Origin: Bacillota bacterium
GTDB taxonomy: Bacteria > Bacillota > Clostridia > Oscillospirales > Acutalibacteraceae
NCBI GenBank assembly: GCA_023417635.1
Contig: JAEZFF010000125.1
Span: forward strand, 1-14,713
Direction: 5' to 3'
DNA: 14,713 nt
The notes below the pieces were generated by a model. It saw only the letters and a program-made list of their open reading frames with translations, did no database searches and had not been told where the DNA came from. Below are positions 6,715-14,308 of this stretch, piece after piece; the first letter of the stretch is position 1; each line of letters starts with the position of its first letter. The position numbers were made by a program, and so were the translations under genes.

Positions 6715-7854
6715 ATGGATCAAAATTTCATCATTTCACTGCAAAATATCGCTATTTCGTTTGACGGGGAACCCGTGCTGAAAGATTTCAACCTCAGCAT
6801 CGGCGACGGGGAATTTGTCACTCTGCTTGGCCCTTCCGGCTGCGGAAAAACCACGACGCTCCGTATTATCGGCGGGTTTCTTCAGCCAGACTCCGGCGAT
6901 GTTTTTTTCAGCGGAAAAAAGATAACAAACCTTCCACCGCATAAGCGCGAAGTAAACACCATTTTTCAAAAATATGCGCTTTTTCCACACCTGAACGTCT
7001 ACGATAACGTTGCTTTTGGTATGCGCGTACACGGCAAAAGCGAACGAGAGATAAAAGCAAAAGTCGGCGAAATGCTGAACATGGTCAACCTGAAAGGCTT
7101 TGAGCACCGCAATGTAAATCTGCTTTCCGGCGGTCAGCAGCAGCGTGTTGCGATTGCACGCGCTTTGGCAAACGAGCCGAAAGTGCTGCTTTTGGATGAA
7201 CCTTTGGGTGCACTGGATTTAAAACTGCGCAAAGATATGCAGGTTGAACTGAAAAAGATACAGAAGCAAACAGGCATTACGTTCCTGTTTGTGACACACG
7301 ACCAGGAAGAGGCTCTTTCCATGTCTGATGAAGTGGTTGTGATGGACAAAGGCAACATTCAGCAGATTGGCACACCGCTGGATATTTACAATGAGCCGAA
7401 AAACGCCTTTGTAGCCGACTTCATCGGAGAAAGCAATATTCTCGACGGCATAATGCATGAAGATTTTCAGGCCGAGTTTTCCGGACGAAAGTTCCGCTGT
7501 GTCGACAAGGGCTTTCGGAAAGATGAACCGGTGGACGTTGTCATCCGCCCGGAAGATGTTGACATTGTTCCCCCGGATGAAAATCACCTGTCCGGCATTG
7601 TGCAGAATGTGACTTTTAAAGGCGTGTTCTATGAAATTATTGTAGATGTGCAGGGCTTTAAATGGATGATTCAAACGACCGACCGCGAATTGGCCGGCGC
7701 AAAGATTGGGCTTTCCATACAGCCGGATGAAATCCATATTATGCATAAATCGGAGTATTCGGGGACTTTCGGTGACTACAGCACCTTCAGTGATGAAATG
7801 GATGAAGACAGCAACCCCGCATTTAAACCAGAGGAGGCGGAACAAGGAGAATGA
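6715..7854 (+). CDS. potA: Spermidine/putrescine ABC transporter, ATP-binding protein PotA
   Basis: This 379-residue ATPase energises polyamine import by PotBCD. The nucleotide-binding domain has Walker A GPSGCGKT (39-46), the Q-loop segment FQKYALFPH, signature LSGGQQQR (137-144), Walker B D161/E162 in LLLDEPLGALD and switch H195 in FVTHDQEEA. The second half (about 240-350) is the TOBE-type regulatory domain, including VVIRPEDVDI, usual for PotA. The start is ATG 6715, 9 nt after the Shine-Dalgarno AAAGGGG (6699-6705); ATG 6706 abuts that site and is unlikely. The stop overlaps the potB start (ATGA), implying translational coupling. The C-terminus ends in an acidic tail. The Shine-Dalgarno can be masked by a complementary leader segment. 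Confidence 0.95.
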   Translation: MDQNFIISLQNIAISFDGEPVLKDFNLSIGDGEFVTLLGPSGCGKTTTLRIIGGFLQPDSGDVFFSGKKITNLPPHKREVNTIFQKYALFPHLNVYDNVAFGMRVHGKSEREIKAKVGEMLNMVNLKGFEHRNVNLLSGGQQQRVAIARALANEPKVLLLDEPLGALDLKLRKDMQVELKKIQKQTGITFLFVTHDQEEALSMSDEVVVMDKGNIQQIGTPLDIYNEPKNAFVADFIGESNILDGIMHEDFQAEFSGRKFRCVDKGFRKDEPVDVVIRPEDVDIVPPDENHLSGIVQNVTFKGVFYEIIVDVQGFKWMIQTTDRELAGAKIGLSIQPDEIHIMHKSEYSGTFGDYSTFSDEMDEDSNPAFKPEEAEQGE

Positions 7855-8669
7855 AATCCAAATCGGCGGCTTCGCCTTACCTTGTGTGGATGACAATTTT
7901 TATTATCGTCCCCATGGCGCTTGTGTTCTTCTTTGCCTTTACCGACCGCAGCGGGAACTTCACCCTGAAAAATCTGGAAGGCGTTGGGCAGTACTCGAAC
8001 GTTTTTCTGCGCTCTATCTGGCTTGGCTTCCTCGCCACCGTTATTTCACTTGTGCTGGGATATCCGCTGGCTTATATTATTTCAAAGACGCGTGCACACC
8101 GGCAGAATGTACTGATTATGCTCGTTATGCTCCCGATGTGGATGAACTTTCTGCTGCGCACCTATGCCTGGATGACTCTGCTGGAAGACAGCGGCCTTAT
8201 CAACCGCGCTCTGAACTTTTTGGGCCTGCCTTCCGTTCACATGATTAATACGCCGGGCGCCGTGGTGCTTGGCATGGTTTATAATTATATTCCCTACATG
8301 ATTCTGCCGCTTTACTCAGTCCTGACGAAAATTGACCGCCGCGTCATTGAAGCGGCGCAGGATCTCGGCGCAAACAACCGTAAGGTTTTCCTGCGCGTTA
8401 CGCTCCCCTTAAGTATGCCGGGTGTTATTTCCGGCGTAACCATGGTCTTTGTGCCAGCCGTAAGCACCTTTATTATTTCAAAGATGCTCGGCGGCGGCAG
8501 CAACCTGCTCATCGGCGACCTGATTGATATGCAGTTTCTCGGCAGTGCCTACAACCCGAACCTTGGCTCGGCCATCTCGCTGGTACTGATGGTGCTGATC
8601 CTTATTTGCATGGGCATTATGAATCAGTTTGACGAAAACGGTGCAACCGAAGGGGGGCTGATGGTGTGA
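7851..8669 (+). CDS. potB: Spermidine/putrescine ABC transporter permease PotB
   Basis: This 272-residue membrane protein with about six transmembrane segments forms half of the polyamine channel. It carries the cytoplasmic EAA loop EAAQDLGANNRKVFLRVTLPLSMPG, which docks on PotA. FLLRTYAWMTLL, just before the periplasmic loop, is typical of PotB/PotH permeases. The ATG at 7851 overlaps the potA stop by 4 nt (ATGA), and its 3' end overlaps the potC start in the same way (GTGA). AGGAGG and AAGGAG lie just upstream within the end of potA. Its position as second gene in the standard potABCD order supports PotB rather than PotC. Confidence 0.93.
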   Translation: MKSKSAASPYLVWMTIFIIVPMALVFFFAFTDRSGNFTLKNLEGVGQYSNVFLRSIWLGFLATVISLVLGYPLAYIISKTRAHRQNVLIMLVMLPMWMNFLLRTYAWMTLLEDSGLINRALNFLGLPSVHMINTPGAVVLGMVYNYIPYMILPLYSVLTKIDRRVIEAAQDLGANNRKVFLRVTLPLSMPGVISGVTMVFVPAVSTFIISKMLGGGSNLLIGDLIDMQFLGSAYNPNLGSAISLVLMVLILICMGIMNQFDENGATEGGLMV

Positions 8670-9478
8670 AAGCAGCTTCCCGTATTTATCTTGTACTGAT
8701 TTTTTTGTTCCTTTACGCACCAATTCTCGTTCTGATTGTTTTTTCCTTTAATGGTTCCAATGTGATGAGCCGTTCCGTGTGGGGCGGATTTTCATTAAAA
8801 TGGTACACTCAGCTTTTTCAGGACCAGATGCTTCTGGATGCGCTGAAAAACACCCTGATTATTGCCGTCGCTGCCGCAGCGGTATCCACCGTACTTGGAA
8901 CAGCGGCCGCCATTGGCATAAACGGGATGAACCGCTTTGTACGCCGCGTGGTACTAAACGTGACGAACTTTCCTATGGTAAACCCGGATATTGTAACCGG
9001 CGTTTCCCTGATGCTTCTTTTCGTTGCCGCCTCCAAGCTGATGGGCGGCCTTTCCCTCGGCATGGCGTCGCTGATTCTGGCGCACATTACTTTCTGCCTG
9101 CCCTATGTAATTCTTTCCATTCTGCCAAAGCTGCGGCAGATGGACCCAAACCTCTATGAAGCGGCACAAGACCTTGGCTGCACACCAAGGGCTGCTTTTT
9201 TCCGCGTAGTTCTGCCGGAGATTATGCCCGGCGTCGTTACCGGCCTCATCATGGCTTTTACGCTCTCGATTGACGATTTTGTTGTCAGCTACTTCACAAG
9301 CGGCACAACACAGACTTTGCCGATTTTCATTTATTCTATGACGCGCAAGCGCGTCAGCCCCGAAATCAACGCTCTTTCCACACTGCTGTTCGGCATCATC
9401 CTTTTCTTGCTCGTTATCATTAATATCCGTACAAGCCGAGACCTTCGGCACGGAAAAGCGCAGGAAAAGGAGGCATAA
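8666..9478 (+). CDS. potC: Spermidine/putrescine ABC transporter permease PotC
   Basis: This 270-residue six-helix permease is the partner of PotB. The EAA loop reads EAAQDLGCTPRAAFFRVVLPEIMPG, and TLSIDDFVVSYFTSG (following the loop) is a hallmark of PotC/PotI proteins. The N-terminal IYLVLIFLFLYAPILVLIVFSFNGS is the first membrane segment and matches the family start. Translation begins at GTG 8666, overlapping the potB stop (GTGA) with a GGGGGG purine run upstream, so coupled translation is likely. The gene ends 4 nt before potD. Confidence 0.93.
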   Translation: MKAASRIYLVLIFLFLYAPILVLIVFSFNGSNVMSRSVWGGFSLKWYTQLFQDQMLLDALKNTLIIAVAAAAVSTVLGTAAAIGINGMNRFVRRVVLNVTNFPMVNPDIVTGVSLMLLFVAASKLMGGLSLGMASLILAHITFCLPYVILSILPKLRQMDPNLYEAAQDLGCTPRAAFFRVVLPEIMPGVVTGLIMAFTLSIDDFVVSYFTSGTTQTLPIFIYSMTRKRVSPEINALSTLLFGIILFLLVIINIRTSRDLRHGKAQEKEA

Positions 9479-9482
9479 GCCG

Positions 9483-10676
9483 TTGAAAAAACTTTTTGCG
9501 GCATTTTTCGCCGCTTTGCTTCTAATGGGAAGCGTTCCTGTTTCAGCAGCCGAAAAGACTTCCGCTGCCACTGCTTCACAGCAAGCTGTAACCATCAATG
9601 TTTACAACTGGGGCGAATACCTTTCTGACGGCAAAGATGGTTCCAAGAACGTAAATTCCGAATTTACAAAAGAAACCGGCATCAAAGTAAATTACACCAC
9701 TTTTGAAGACAATGAAACCCTCTACTCTAAAATTGCAGGGGGCGGCGCCAGCTATGACGTTATTTTTCCTTCCGACTACATGGTTTCCAAAATGATCCGT
9801 GAAAAGCGCTTGGAAAAGATTGACCGCAGTGAAGTGCCGAACTACAAATATATCGACAAAGCCTACCACGGTGAAGTGTACGACCCAAAAGATGAATACT
9901 CTGTGCCGTATACTTGGGGAGTCATTGGAATCTTTTACAATAAAAAATATGTCAAAGAGAAAGTAGACAGCTGGAAAATTCTATGGAATAAAAAATACGC
10001 CGGCAAAATTCTGATGTTTGACAATCCGCGCGATGCTTTCGGCATTGCCCAGAAAATTCTCGGCTATTCTTACAACTCCGCCAACACAAACGAGTGGAAT
10101 GAAGCGGCAAAACTGCTGGAAAAACAGAAACCACTTGTTCAGGCATATGTGATGGACCAGATTTTCGACAAAATGTCGAGCGGGGAAGCATGGCTCGCGC
10201 CGTATTACGCGGGCGACGCCGCAACCCTGGTAAAAGATAACCCCAGCATCGGCTTTGCCATTCCAACAAAAGAAGGCACAAACTTCTTCGTCGACGCCAT
10301 GTGCATCCCCGCCGGAACAAAGCACAAAAAGGAAGCGGAAGCGTACATTAACTTTTTATGCCGACCCGAAATTGCCGCCGCAAACATGGAAAAAGTCGGC
10401 TACTCCACACCGGAAAGCGAAGCCCGGAAGCTTCTGCCGGAAGACATGCGCAGCAGCAGTATCATTTACCCACCTGAAAGCATTCTGGAAAAGTCGGAAA
10501 CTTACGTTGACCTTCCGCAGGACATCAGCTTGCAGGTCGACGCGCTCTGGGCTCAGGTCAAAATGGGCGGCCCCGGGCAAACCACCACGCTGATTGCCGT
10601 CCTCATCGGTTTTCTGCTTGTCTATATTGGCATTGTCGTTTTTAAAAAAATCAAGCGAAAACGAGAACTGCCGTAA
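9483..10676 (+). CDS. potD: Polyamine-binding protein PotD with C-terminal membrane anchor
   Basis: This 397-residue extracytoplasmic receptor delivers spermidine/putrescine to PotBC. A type I signal peptide ends near VSA-AEK (cleavage after about residue 22). There is no lipobox cysteine. The mature part follows E. coli PotD closely: YNWGEY, a PSDYM segment, FDNPRDAFG, FFVDAMCIPAG and GYSTPESEARKLLP. Against E. coli PotD, the ligand residues D168, E171, W229 and W255 appear as N, D, Y and F, while D257 is kept, so affinity or preference may differ. A C-terminal hydrophobic helix (about 367-387) followed by the basic tail KKIKRKRELP would anchor it to the membrane. The start is TTG 9483, 9 nt after AAGGAGG. 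Confidence 0.93.
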   Translation: MKKLFAAFFAALLLMGSVPVSAAEKTSAATASQQAVTINVYNWGEYLSDGKDGSKNVNSEFTKETGIKVNYTTFEDNETLYSKIAGGGASYDVIFPSDYMVSKMIREKRLEKIDRSEVPNYKYIDKAYHGEVYDPKDEYSVPYTWGVIGIFYNKKYVKEKVDSWKILWNKKYAGKILMFDNPRDAFGIAQKILGYSYNSANTNEWNEAAKLLEKQKPLVQAYVMDQIFDKMSSGEAWLAPYYAGDAATLVKDNPSIGFAIPTKEGTNFFVDAMCIPAGTKHKKEAEAYINFLCRPEIAAANMEKVGYSTPESEARKLLPEDMRSSSIIYPPESILEKSETYVDLPQDISLQVDALWAQVKMGGPGQTTTLIAVLIGFLLVYIGIVVFKKIKRKRELP

Positions 10677-10696
10677 TCGGCTTTCAGGACAATCCA

Positions 10697-10732
10697 TAAA
10701 AAAGTGCCCGGCACAGCGGGGCACTTTCTATT
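10697..10732. terminator. Bidirectional terminator between potD and glnA
   Basis: AAAGTGCCC (10701-10709) pairs perfectly with GGGCACTTT (10719-10727). The minus-strand product ends in a six-T run (GGGCACTTTTTT), making it a strong terminator for glnA. The plus-strand side ends in TTTCTATTCT and serves potD. Confidence 0.88.
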
Positions 10733-10735
10733 CTA

Positions 10736-12073
10736 TCAGTACTTTTCCAAGTAATTTTGAATCTCCCAGCCTGTGACCGCCTCGCTGTATTCTTTCCATT
10801 CGCTCTCTTTTTCGGTAAGAAAGCTGTTTAAGGCATGGCGGCCAAGCGCGCCGGAAACCACCGCGTCATTTTTCAGCTCTTCTAGTGCATCTTTCAAGCA
10901 AAGCGGGAGCATACGGATTCCGCGCTTCTTCCTCTCTTCGGGGCTCATCTTCCGGCAGCTCTCATCCACTGCGGGCGGCGGAGTCAGTTCATTTTTCACG
11001 CCGTCAAGCCCTGCGGCAAGGCAGCAGGCAAGCGCCAGGTATGGGTTTGCGGAGGAATCGGGGGAACGCAGCTCCAGCCGTGCGCCGCGCCCAAGCAGCG
11101 ACGGGATACGCACAAGCGGACTGCGGCTGCTGTACGACCAGGTACTAAATGAGGGTGCCTCGTCACCGGAAAGAATCCGCTTGTAGGAATTCACTGTTGG
11201 GTTGCAAATGGCAGTCAGTGCGGATGCATGCTCCAGAAGGCCAGCTAGGAAACTGTATGCCGTGTGGCTCAGGCCGTGCCCAGAAGCATCATTCGAGTCT
11301 GCAAAGCAGTTCTTGCCATCTTTCATTAAGGCAAAGTTCAGGTGCATACCGGAGCCGCTGTTTCCCTGCGTTGGCTTTGGCATAAAGGTGGCATAAGCAC
11401 CGGAAGCCTTCGCAATGGATTTTACAGCCATTTTAAACGTCATAATGTTATCTGCCGTACGCAGTGCCGTGTCGTATCGAAAGTCAATCTCATGCTGGCC
11501 TACAGCAGCTTCATGATGCGAAGCCTCTACCTGAAAGCCCATGCTTTCAAGCGTTAAGCAAATCTCACGGCGAATATCGCCGCCAATGTCCACCGTGCCA
11601 AGATCAAAATACCCGGCGGTGTCGTGCGTTTCAGTCGTCGGCAGGCCATTGTCATCCGTTTGGAAAAGGAAGAATTCACATTCCGGGCCAACGGCAAATT
11701 CATAGCCAAGCGCAGCCGCTTTTTCCGCCTGCTTTTTTAGAATCTGGCGCGGGTCGCCCTCAAACGGCGTGCCGTCCGGAAGGTAGACGTCACAAATCAA
11801 ACGTGCTACACCGGAGTGCGACGGACGCCAGGGAAGCATGGTGAAAGTATCGCGGTCTGGGTGAAGGCACATATCCGTTTCCGCTTCCCGGGCAAAGCCA
11901 TCCAGTGAAGAGCCGTCAAACACACATTCGTTGTTCAGCGCTTCCCTCAAGCGGCTTTTCGTCACCGCCACATTCTTCAGCGTACCGCCAACATCCGTAA
12001 ACTGAAGCCGGATAAAGTTGACGTCGTTCTCTTCCACCAGATGGATAATATCATCCTTACTGTTTCTGCTCAA
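10736..12073 (-). CDS. glnA: Glutamine synthetase, type I
   Basis: The enzyme makes glutamine from glutamate, ammonia and ATP in the cytosol and is the central step of ammonia assimilation. The 445 residues match the short GSI-alpha form (no adenylylation-loop insert). Visible markers are FDGSSLDGFAR (52-62), metal-binding GPECEFFLF (129-137), HHEAAVGQHEIDF (186-198), GSGMH (240-244), NPTVNSYKR (291-299), E305 in the flap, RSPLVRIP (317-324) and ELRSPDSSANPYLALA. The sequence differs from B. subtilis GlnA in places (PTQGNSGSGMHLNFAL; SGDEAPSFSTW) but keeps the key arginines. TTG 12073 is chosen: it follows GGGGGAG (plus-strand 12079-12085) and gives the family length. The longer TTG start at 12166 would translate through a leader terminator. 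Expression is probably controlled by antitermination in that leader. Confidence 0.95.
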   Translation of the reverse strand: MSRNSKDDIIHLVEENDVNFIRLQFTDVGGTLKNVAVTKSRLREALNNECVFDGSSLDGFAREAETDMCLHPDRDTFTMLPWRPSHSGVARLICDVYLPDGTPFEGDPRQILKKQAEKAAALGYEFAVGPECEFFLFQTDDNGLPTTETHDTAGYFDLGTVDIGGDIRREICLTLESMGFQVEASHHEAAVGQHEIDFRYDTALRTADNIMTFKMAVKSIAKASGAYATFMPKPTQGNSGSGMHLNFALMKDGKNCFADSNDASGHGLSHTAYSFLAGLLEHASALTAICNPTVNSYKRILSGDEAPSFSTWSYSSRSPLVRIPSLLGRGARLELRSPDSSANPYLALACCLAAGLDGVKNELTPPPAVDESCRKMSPEERKKRGIRMLPLCLKDALEELKNDAVVSGALGRHALNSFLTEKESEWKEYSEAVTGWEIQNYLEKY

Positions 12074-12111
12074 AAGGACTCCCCCTTGCCCGGGCGGCAG
12101 CGCCCGCTCTG

Positions 12112-12142
12112 CTAAAAAGGGCCCGGCACTTCCGTGCCGAGC
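12112..12142 (-). terminator. Leader terminator (attenuator) upstream of glnA
   Basis: On the minus strand GCTCGGCAC (plus-strand 12134-12142) pairs with GTGCCGGGC (12121-12129) over a GGAA loop, 9 bp with one G-U, followed by CCTTTTT. It lies between the glnA promoter and its start codon, so it would stop transcription before the gene unless overridden. Confidence 0.8.
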
Positions 12143-12171
12143 CTCATTGCTCAATTTCCGGCTCAATGCCG
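12139..12171 (-). promoter_or_regulatory. Dual-hairpin antiterminator, ANTAR-target-like, in the glnA leader
   Basis: Two small hairpins follow each other in the leader. P1 (plus-strand 12159-12171) is CGGC-ATTGA-GCCG. P2 (12139-12152) is GAGC-AATGAG-GCTC, separated from P1 by GAAATT. The P2 hexaloop has A at position 1 and G at position 4, the conserved positions of the RNA bound by ANTAR-domain antiterminators. P1 has the same A and G but a five-nt loop. The 3' strand of P2 (12139-12142) is also the base of the terminator stem, so the two structures exclude each other. Confidence 0.6.
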
Positions 12172-12185
12172 TACTGTGACTTTAT

Positions 12186-12213
12186 TGTATACCAAACGGC
12201 CCCAAACCTGCAA
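12186..12213 (-). promoter_or_regulatory. Promoter of glnA
   Basis: On the minus strand TTGCAG (plus-strand 12208-12213) and TATACA (12186-12191) are 16 nt apart. The start point is near 12179, only about 8 nt before the first leader hairpin. Confidence 0.65.
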
Positions 12214-12312
12214 GTATTTTTGAAGGATTCCGTCAATTTTTTCTGGCGTCCTGCGGTTTTTAAAAAAATCGGGCGTAATTGAAAACAATTCGTAAATCCT
12301 GGTTCAAAAGGG

Positions 12313-12341
12313 TTGGCAGGCCATTTTTTATGCTTTATAAT
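12313..12341 (+). promoter_or_regulatory. Sigma-A-type promoter of the L,D-transpeptidase gene
   Basis: TTGGCA (12313-12318) and a perfect TATAAT (12336-12341) are 17 nt apart. Transcription would begin near 12348. Confidence 0.8.
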
Positions 12342-12409
12342 ATAATAGCAAATTTATTTTTGGAGCAATGGCCTCCACTTCAAAAGGTAAAAAGGAGTTT
12401 CGCATAGGA

Positions 12410-13090
12410 ATGAAAAAGTTTTCTGTTTACGATATAAGATCTGTTACCCGCCGCCCGAAAAACCGCGTTTTGCTGGTCACCGGCATACTGGCGGTAGCCG
12501 TTGTCATCACTGTTACTGTTGGAACCAGGATGAATTTTTCGCCGCAGAACATTTACGGGCAGCCTGCTGCTTCGCAAACATCTTCCAAATCAAGCTCAAG
12601 TTCTTCGCGGCCTGCTTCCTCCGCTGCTCCATCGTCTTCGCAAGCGTCTTCCGCCGTTTCGTCGGGTGTCAGCCTTGCAACAGCCGCGCCGCAGGTTTCG
12701 CTGAATAAAGCAAAGGCTCCCCTTACCATTGATGTATCGGTTGCCAAACAGCGGGTTACCATAACCGATGCAGAAGGTCTTATCGTGAAGCAATTTGTCT
12801 GCTCGACCGGTTTAAAAGGGAATGACACGCCTCTTGGCGTTTTTAAGATTTCCGACCGCGGCAAATCTTTTTACAGCCCAAGCGTAAACGAAGGCGGTTA
12901 CTACTGGACGCGCATTGAAGGGGATTACCTTTTCCACAGCGTGCCTTTTGATAAAAACTATAATATGGAGCCGGAAGAAGCGGCAAAGCTCGGTACTCCT
13001 GCTTCACACGGATGCGTACGCCTTGCATTAAATGATGCAAAATGGATTTATACCCACATCCCGCGCGGTACTGTTGTACAGATTCACTAA
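12410..13090 (+). CDS. Membrane-anchored L,D-transpeptidase (YkuD domain)
   Basis: This is a cell-wall enzyme of 226 residues that makes or exchanges peptide crosslinks through a cysteine acyl-enzyme. A short cytoplasmic head is followed by one transmembrane helix (about 19-39), a Ser/Ala-rich low-complexity linker (about 54-86) spanning the wall, and a YkuD catalytic domain (about 103-226). The active-site signature is complete: H176 in FHSVP and TPASHGCVRLA with H200 and the nucleophile C202. The start is taken as ATG 12410, after the AAAAAGGAG purine run ending at 12397. An alternative ATG at 12368 adds 14 residues but has GGAG only 2 nt away. No peptidoglycan-binding domain is present. 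It is followed after 15 nt by the HAD gene, probably on the same transcript. Confidence 0.9.
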   Translation: MKKFSVYDIRSVTRRPKNRVLLVTGILAVAVVITVTVGTRMNFSPQNIYGQPAASQTSSKSSSSSSRPASSAAPSSSQASSAVSSGVSLATAAPQVSLNKAKAPLTIDVSVAKQRVTITDAEGLIVKQFVCSTGLKGNDTPLGVFKISDRGKSFYSPSVNEGGYYWTRIEGDYLFHSVPFDKNYNMEPEEAAKLGTPASHGCVRLALNDAKWIYTHIPRGTVVQIH

Positions 13091-13105
13091 ACGAAGGAGC
13101 ATGCA

Positions 13106-13744
13106 ATGAAGAACGAAGAAATCATCTTTGATTTGGACGGAACGCTTTGGGATTCTTCCGAACAGGTTGCCAAAGTATGGTGCAATGTGCTGGCACACCA
13201 GCCGGACGCTGAGCGCCCTGTGACGGCAGCAGATATGAAGAACCTGATGGGGAAAACGATGACAGACGTGTTTAAAGCGCTGATGCCGTCGCTCAGTGAA
13301 AAACGCCGTGCGGAAATTGGGGCAGAATGCTGCCGTGCCGAACAGGAAAATCTGCTGAAATGCGGGGCAAGCCTGTACCCCGGCGTTCCGGAAACGCTGG
13401 AAACCCTAAGTCGAAGTTACCGCCTTGCTATTGTAAGTAACTGCCAGAAAGGCTATATTGAGTCTTTCCTGAACCATTACCGGTTCGGTCACTTTTTTGC
13501 CGACACCGAATGTTTTGGGCAAACTGGGAAGTGCAAGGGTGAAAATATTCGCATTTTGCTTAACCGCAGCCGCCCGGAAAAGGCCGTCTATGTGGGTGAC
13601 ACTCTGCTGGATTTTGAGGCGGCTCAGCTTGCCGGCATTCCGTTTCTCCATGCGGCATATGGGTTTGGCAAAGTACCCGGAGCCGCTTTTATTTCCGATT
13701 TTCGCACACTGCCCCGTGCAGTTGCTGACATTCTGCAGGAATAG
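13106..13744 (+). CDS. HAD-superfamily phosphatase, phosphoglycolate phosphatase-like
   Basis: This 212-residue hydrolase removes phosphate from a small molecule using an aspartyl-phosphate intermediate. All HAD motifs are present: motif I FDLDGTLWDS (D9 nucleophile, D11 acid/base), motif II IVSN (S111), motif III lysine around K144, and motif IV VGDTLLDFEAA (D165, D169). An alpha-helical C1 cap lies between motifs I and II (about 15-85), as in Gph/PgpB-like members. The substrate (phosphoglycolate, another sugar phosphate or a nucleotide) cannot be read from the sequence. The Shine-Dalgarno AAGGAG lies just before ATG 13106. It follows the transpeptidase gene by 15 nt. Confidence 0.88.
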   Translation: MKNEEIIFDLDGTLWDSSEQVAKVWCNVLAHQPDAERPVTAADMKNLMGKTMTDVFKALMPSLSEKRRAEIGAECCRAEQENLLKCGASLYPGVPETLETLSRSYRLAIVSNCQKGYIESFLNHYRFGHFFADTECFGQTGKCKGENIRILLNRSRPEKAVYVGDTLLDFEAAQLAGIPFLHAAYGFGKVPGAAFISDFRTLPRAVADILQE

Positions 13745-13803
13745 GCAGCTCGCCAAAAATCAGCACGCTGCTTTTAACCGATTTTCCGAAAGGGGTCACA
13801 CCT

Positions 13804-14253
13804 ATGAACAACTGGTTTACAAGATTTGCCTACTGGCTCAGCCGCACGATGAGCGGCCGTCATGGAAACGACCAGCTCTCGATTGCCCTGCTTGTGCTGT
13901 ACTGCATTTTGCTGGCTATCGGCGGGATCTTTCACATACCATTCCTCCCGATTGTAGCCCTTCTCGCGCTGGTTTTCAGTCTTTACCGAATGCTTTCGCG
14001 CAACAGCGCTCAGCGCTGGAAAGAAAACCAGTGGTTTCTTAGTTGGTGGAATCCGGTCTGGCACTGGCTGCGCGGGATTTCTTCACATTTTCGCTCTTCG
14101 CAGGAATACGCGCAGATGAAAGCCCGCGACCGTGGAACTTATAAATACTACAAATGCCCAAAATGCAAGAACAAACTGCGTGTACCGCGGGGAAAAGGCA
14201 AAATTTCCATTACCTGCCCTGTATGCCACACGGAGTTTATCCGAAAAACTTAA
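13804..14253 (+). CDS. Two-TM membrane protein with C-terminal zinc ribbon, unknown role
   Basis: This is a conserved-looking hypothetical protein of 149 residues. The N-terminus is basic (about 1-22). Two hydrophobic helices (about 24-41 and 46-62) form a hairpin, followed by a Trp-rich region (WFLSWWNPVWHWLRG, 77-91) that may lie on the membrane. The C-terminus is a zinc ribbon with C118-x2-C121 and C138-x2-C141, linked by KLRVPRGKGKISITC. The same ribbon style occurs in many small clostridial membrane proteins without assigned function. ATG 13804 is preceded by AAAGGGG about 9 nt upstream. It is the last gene before a strong terminator and may be cotranscribed with the transpeptidase and HAD genes. 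Confidence 0.8.
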   Translation: MNNWFTRFAYWLSRTMSGRHGNDQLSIALLVLYCILLAIGGIFHIPFLPIVALLALVFSLYRMLSRNSAQRWKENQWFLSWWNPVWHWLRGISSHFRSSQEYAQMKARDRGTYKYYKCPKCKNKLRVPRGKGKISITCPVCHTEFIRKT

Positions 14254-14276
14254 AATTTTCAGAAAACTGAATTTGA

Positions 14277-14308
14277 GTGCCGCGGCTGTTTTGCCGCGGC
14301 ACTTTTTT
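14277..14308 (+). terminator. Strong rho-independent terminator
   Basis: GTGCCGCGGC (14277-14286) and GCCGCGGCAC (14293-14302) form a perfect 10-bp stem with a TGTTTT loop, followed by six T residues (14303-14308). Confidence 0.95.

Noticed and set aside
6555..6764. Possible upstream ORF of 69 codons in the potA leader, overlapping the potA start
   Set aside because: No Shine-Dalgarno precedes its ATG, its composition is Arg/Cys-rich and unlike a protein, and the segment is better explained as structured RNA.
12074..12166. N-terminal extension of glutamine synthetase from TTG 12166
   Set aside because: It would translate the antiterminator and terminator hairpins; the TTG at 12073 gives the standard 445-residue enzyme with its own Shine-Dalgarno.
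12277..12290. Inverted repeat AATTG-AAAA-CAATT between the glnA and transpeptidase promoters
   Set aside because: It is short and AT-rich and does not match GlnR/TnrA, CodY, Fur or cre consensus; it was not taken further.
13745..13775. Weak hairpin GCAGC / GCTGC followed by TTTT after the HAD gene
   Set aside because: A 5-bp stem with a 17-nt loop is too weak to call a terminator; the downstream zinc-ribbon gene may simply be cotranscribed.
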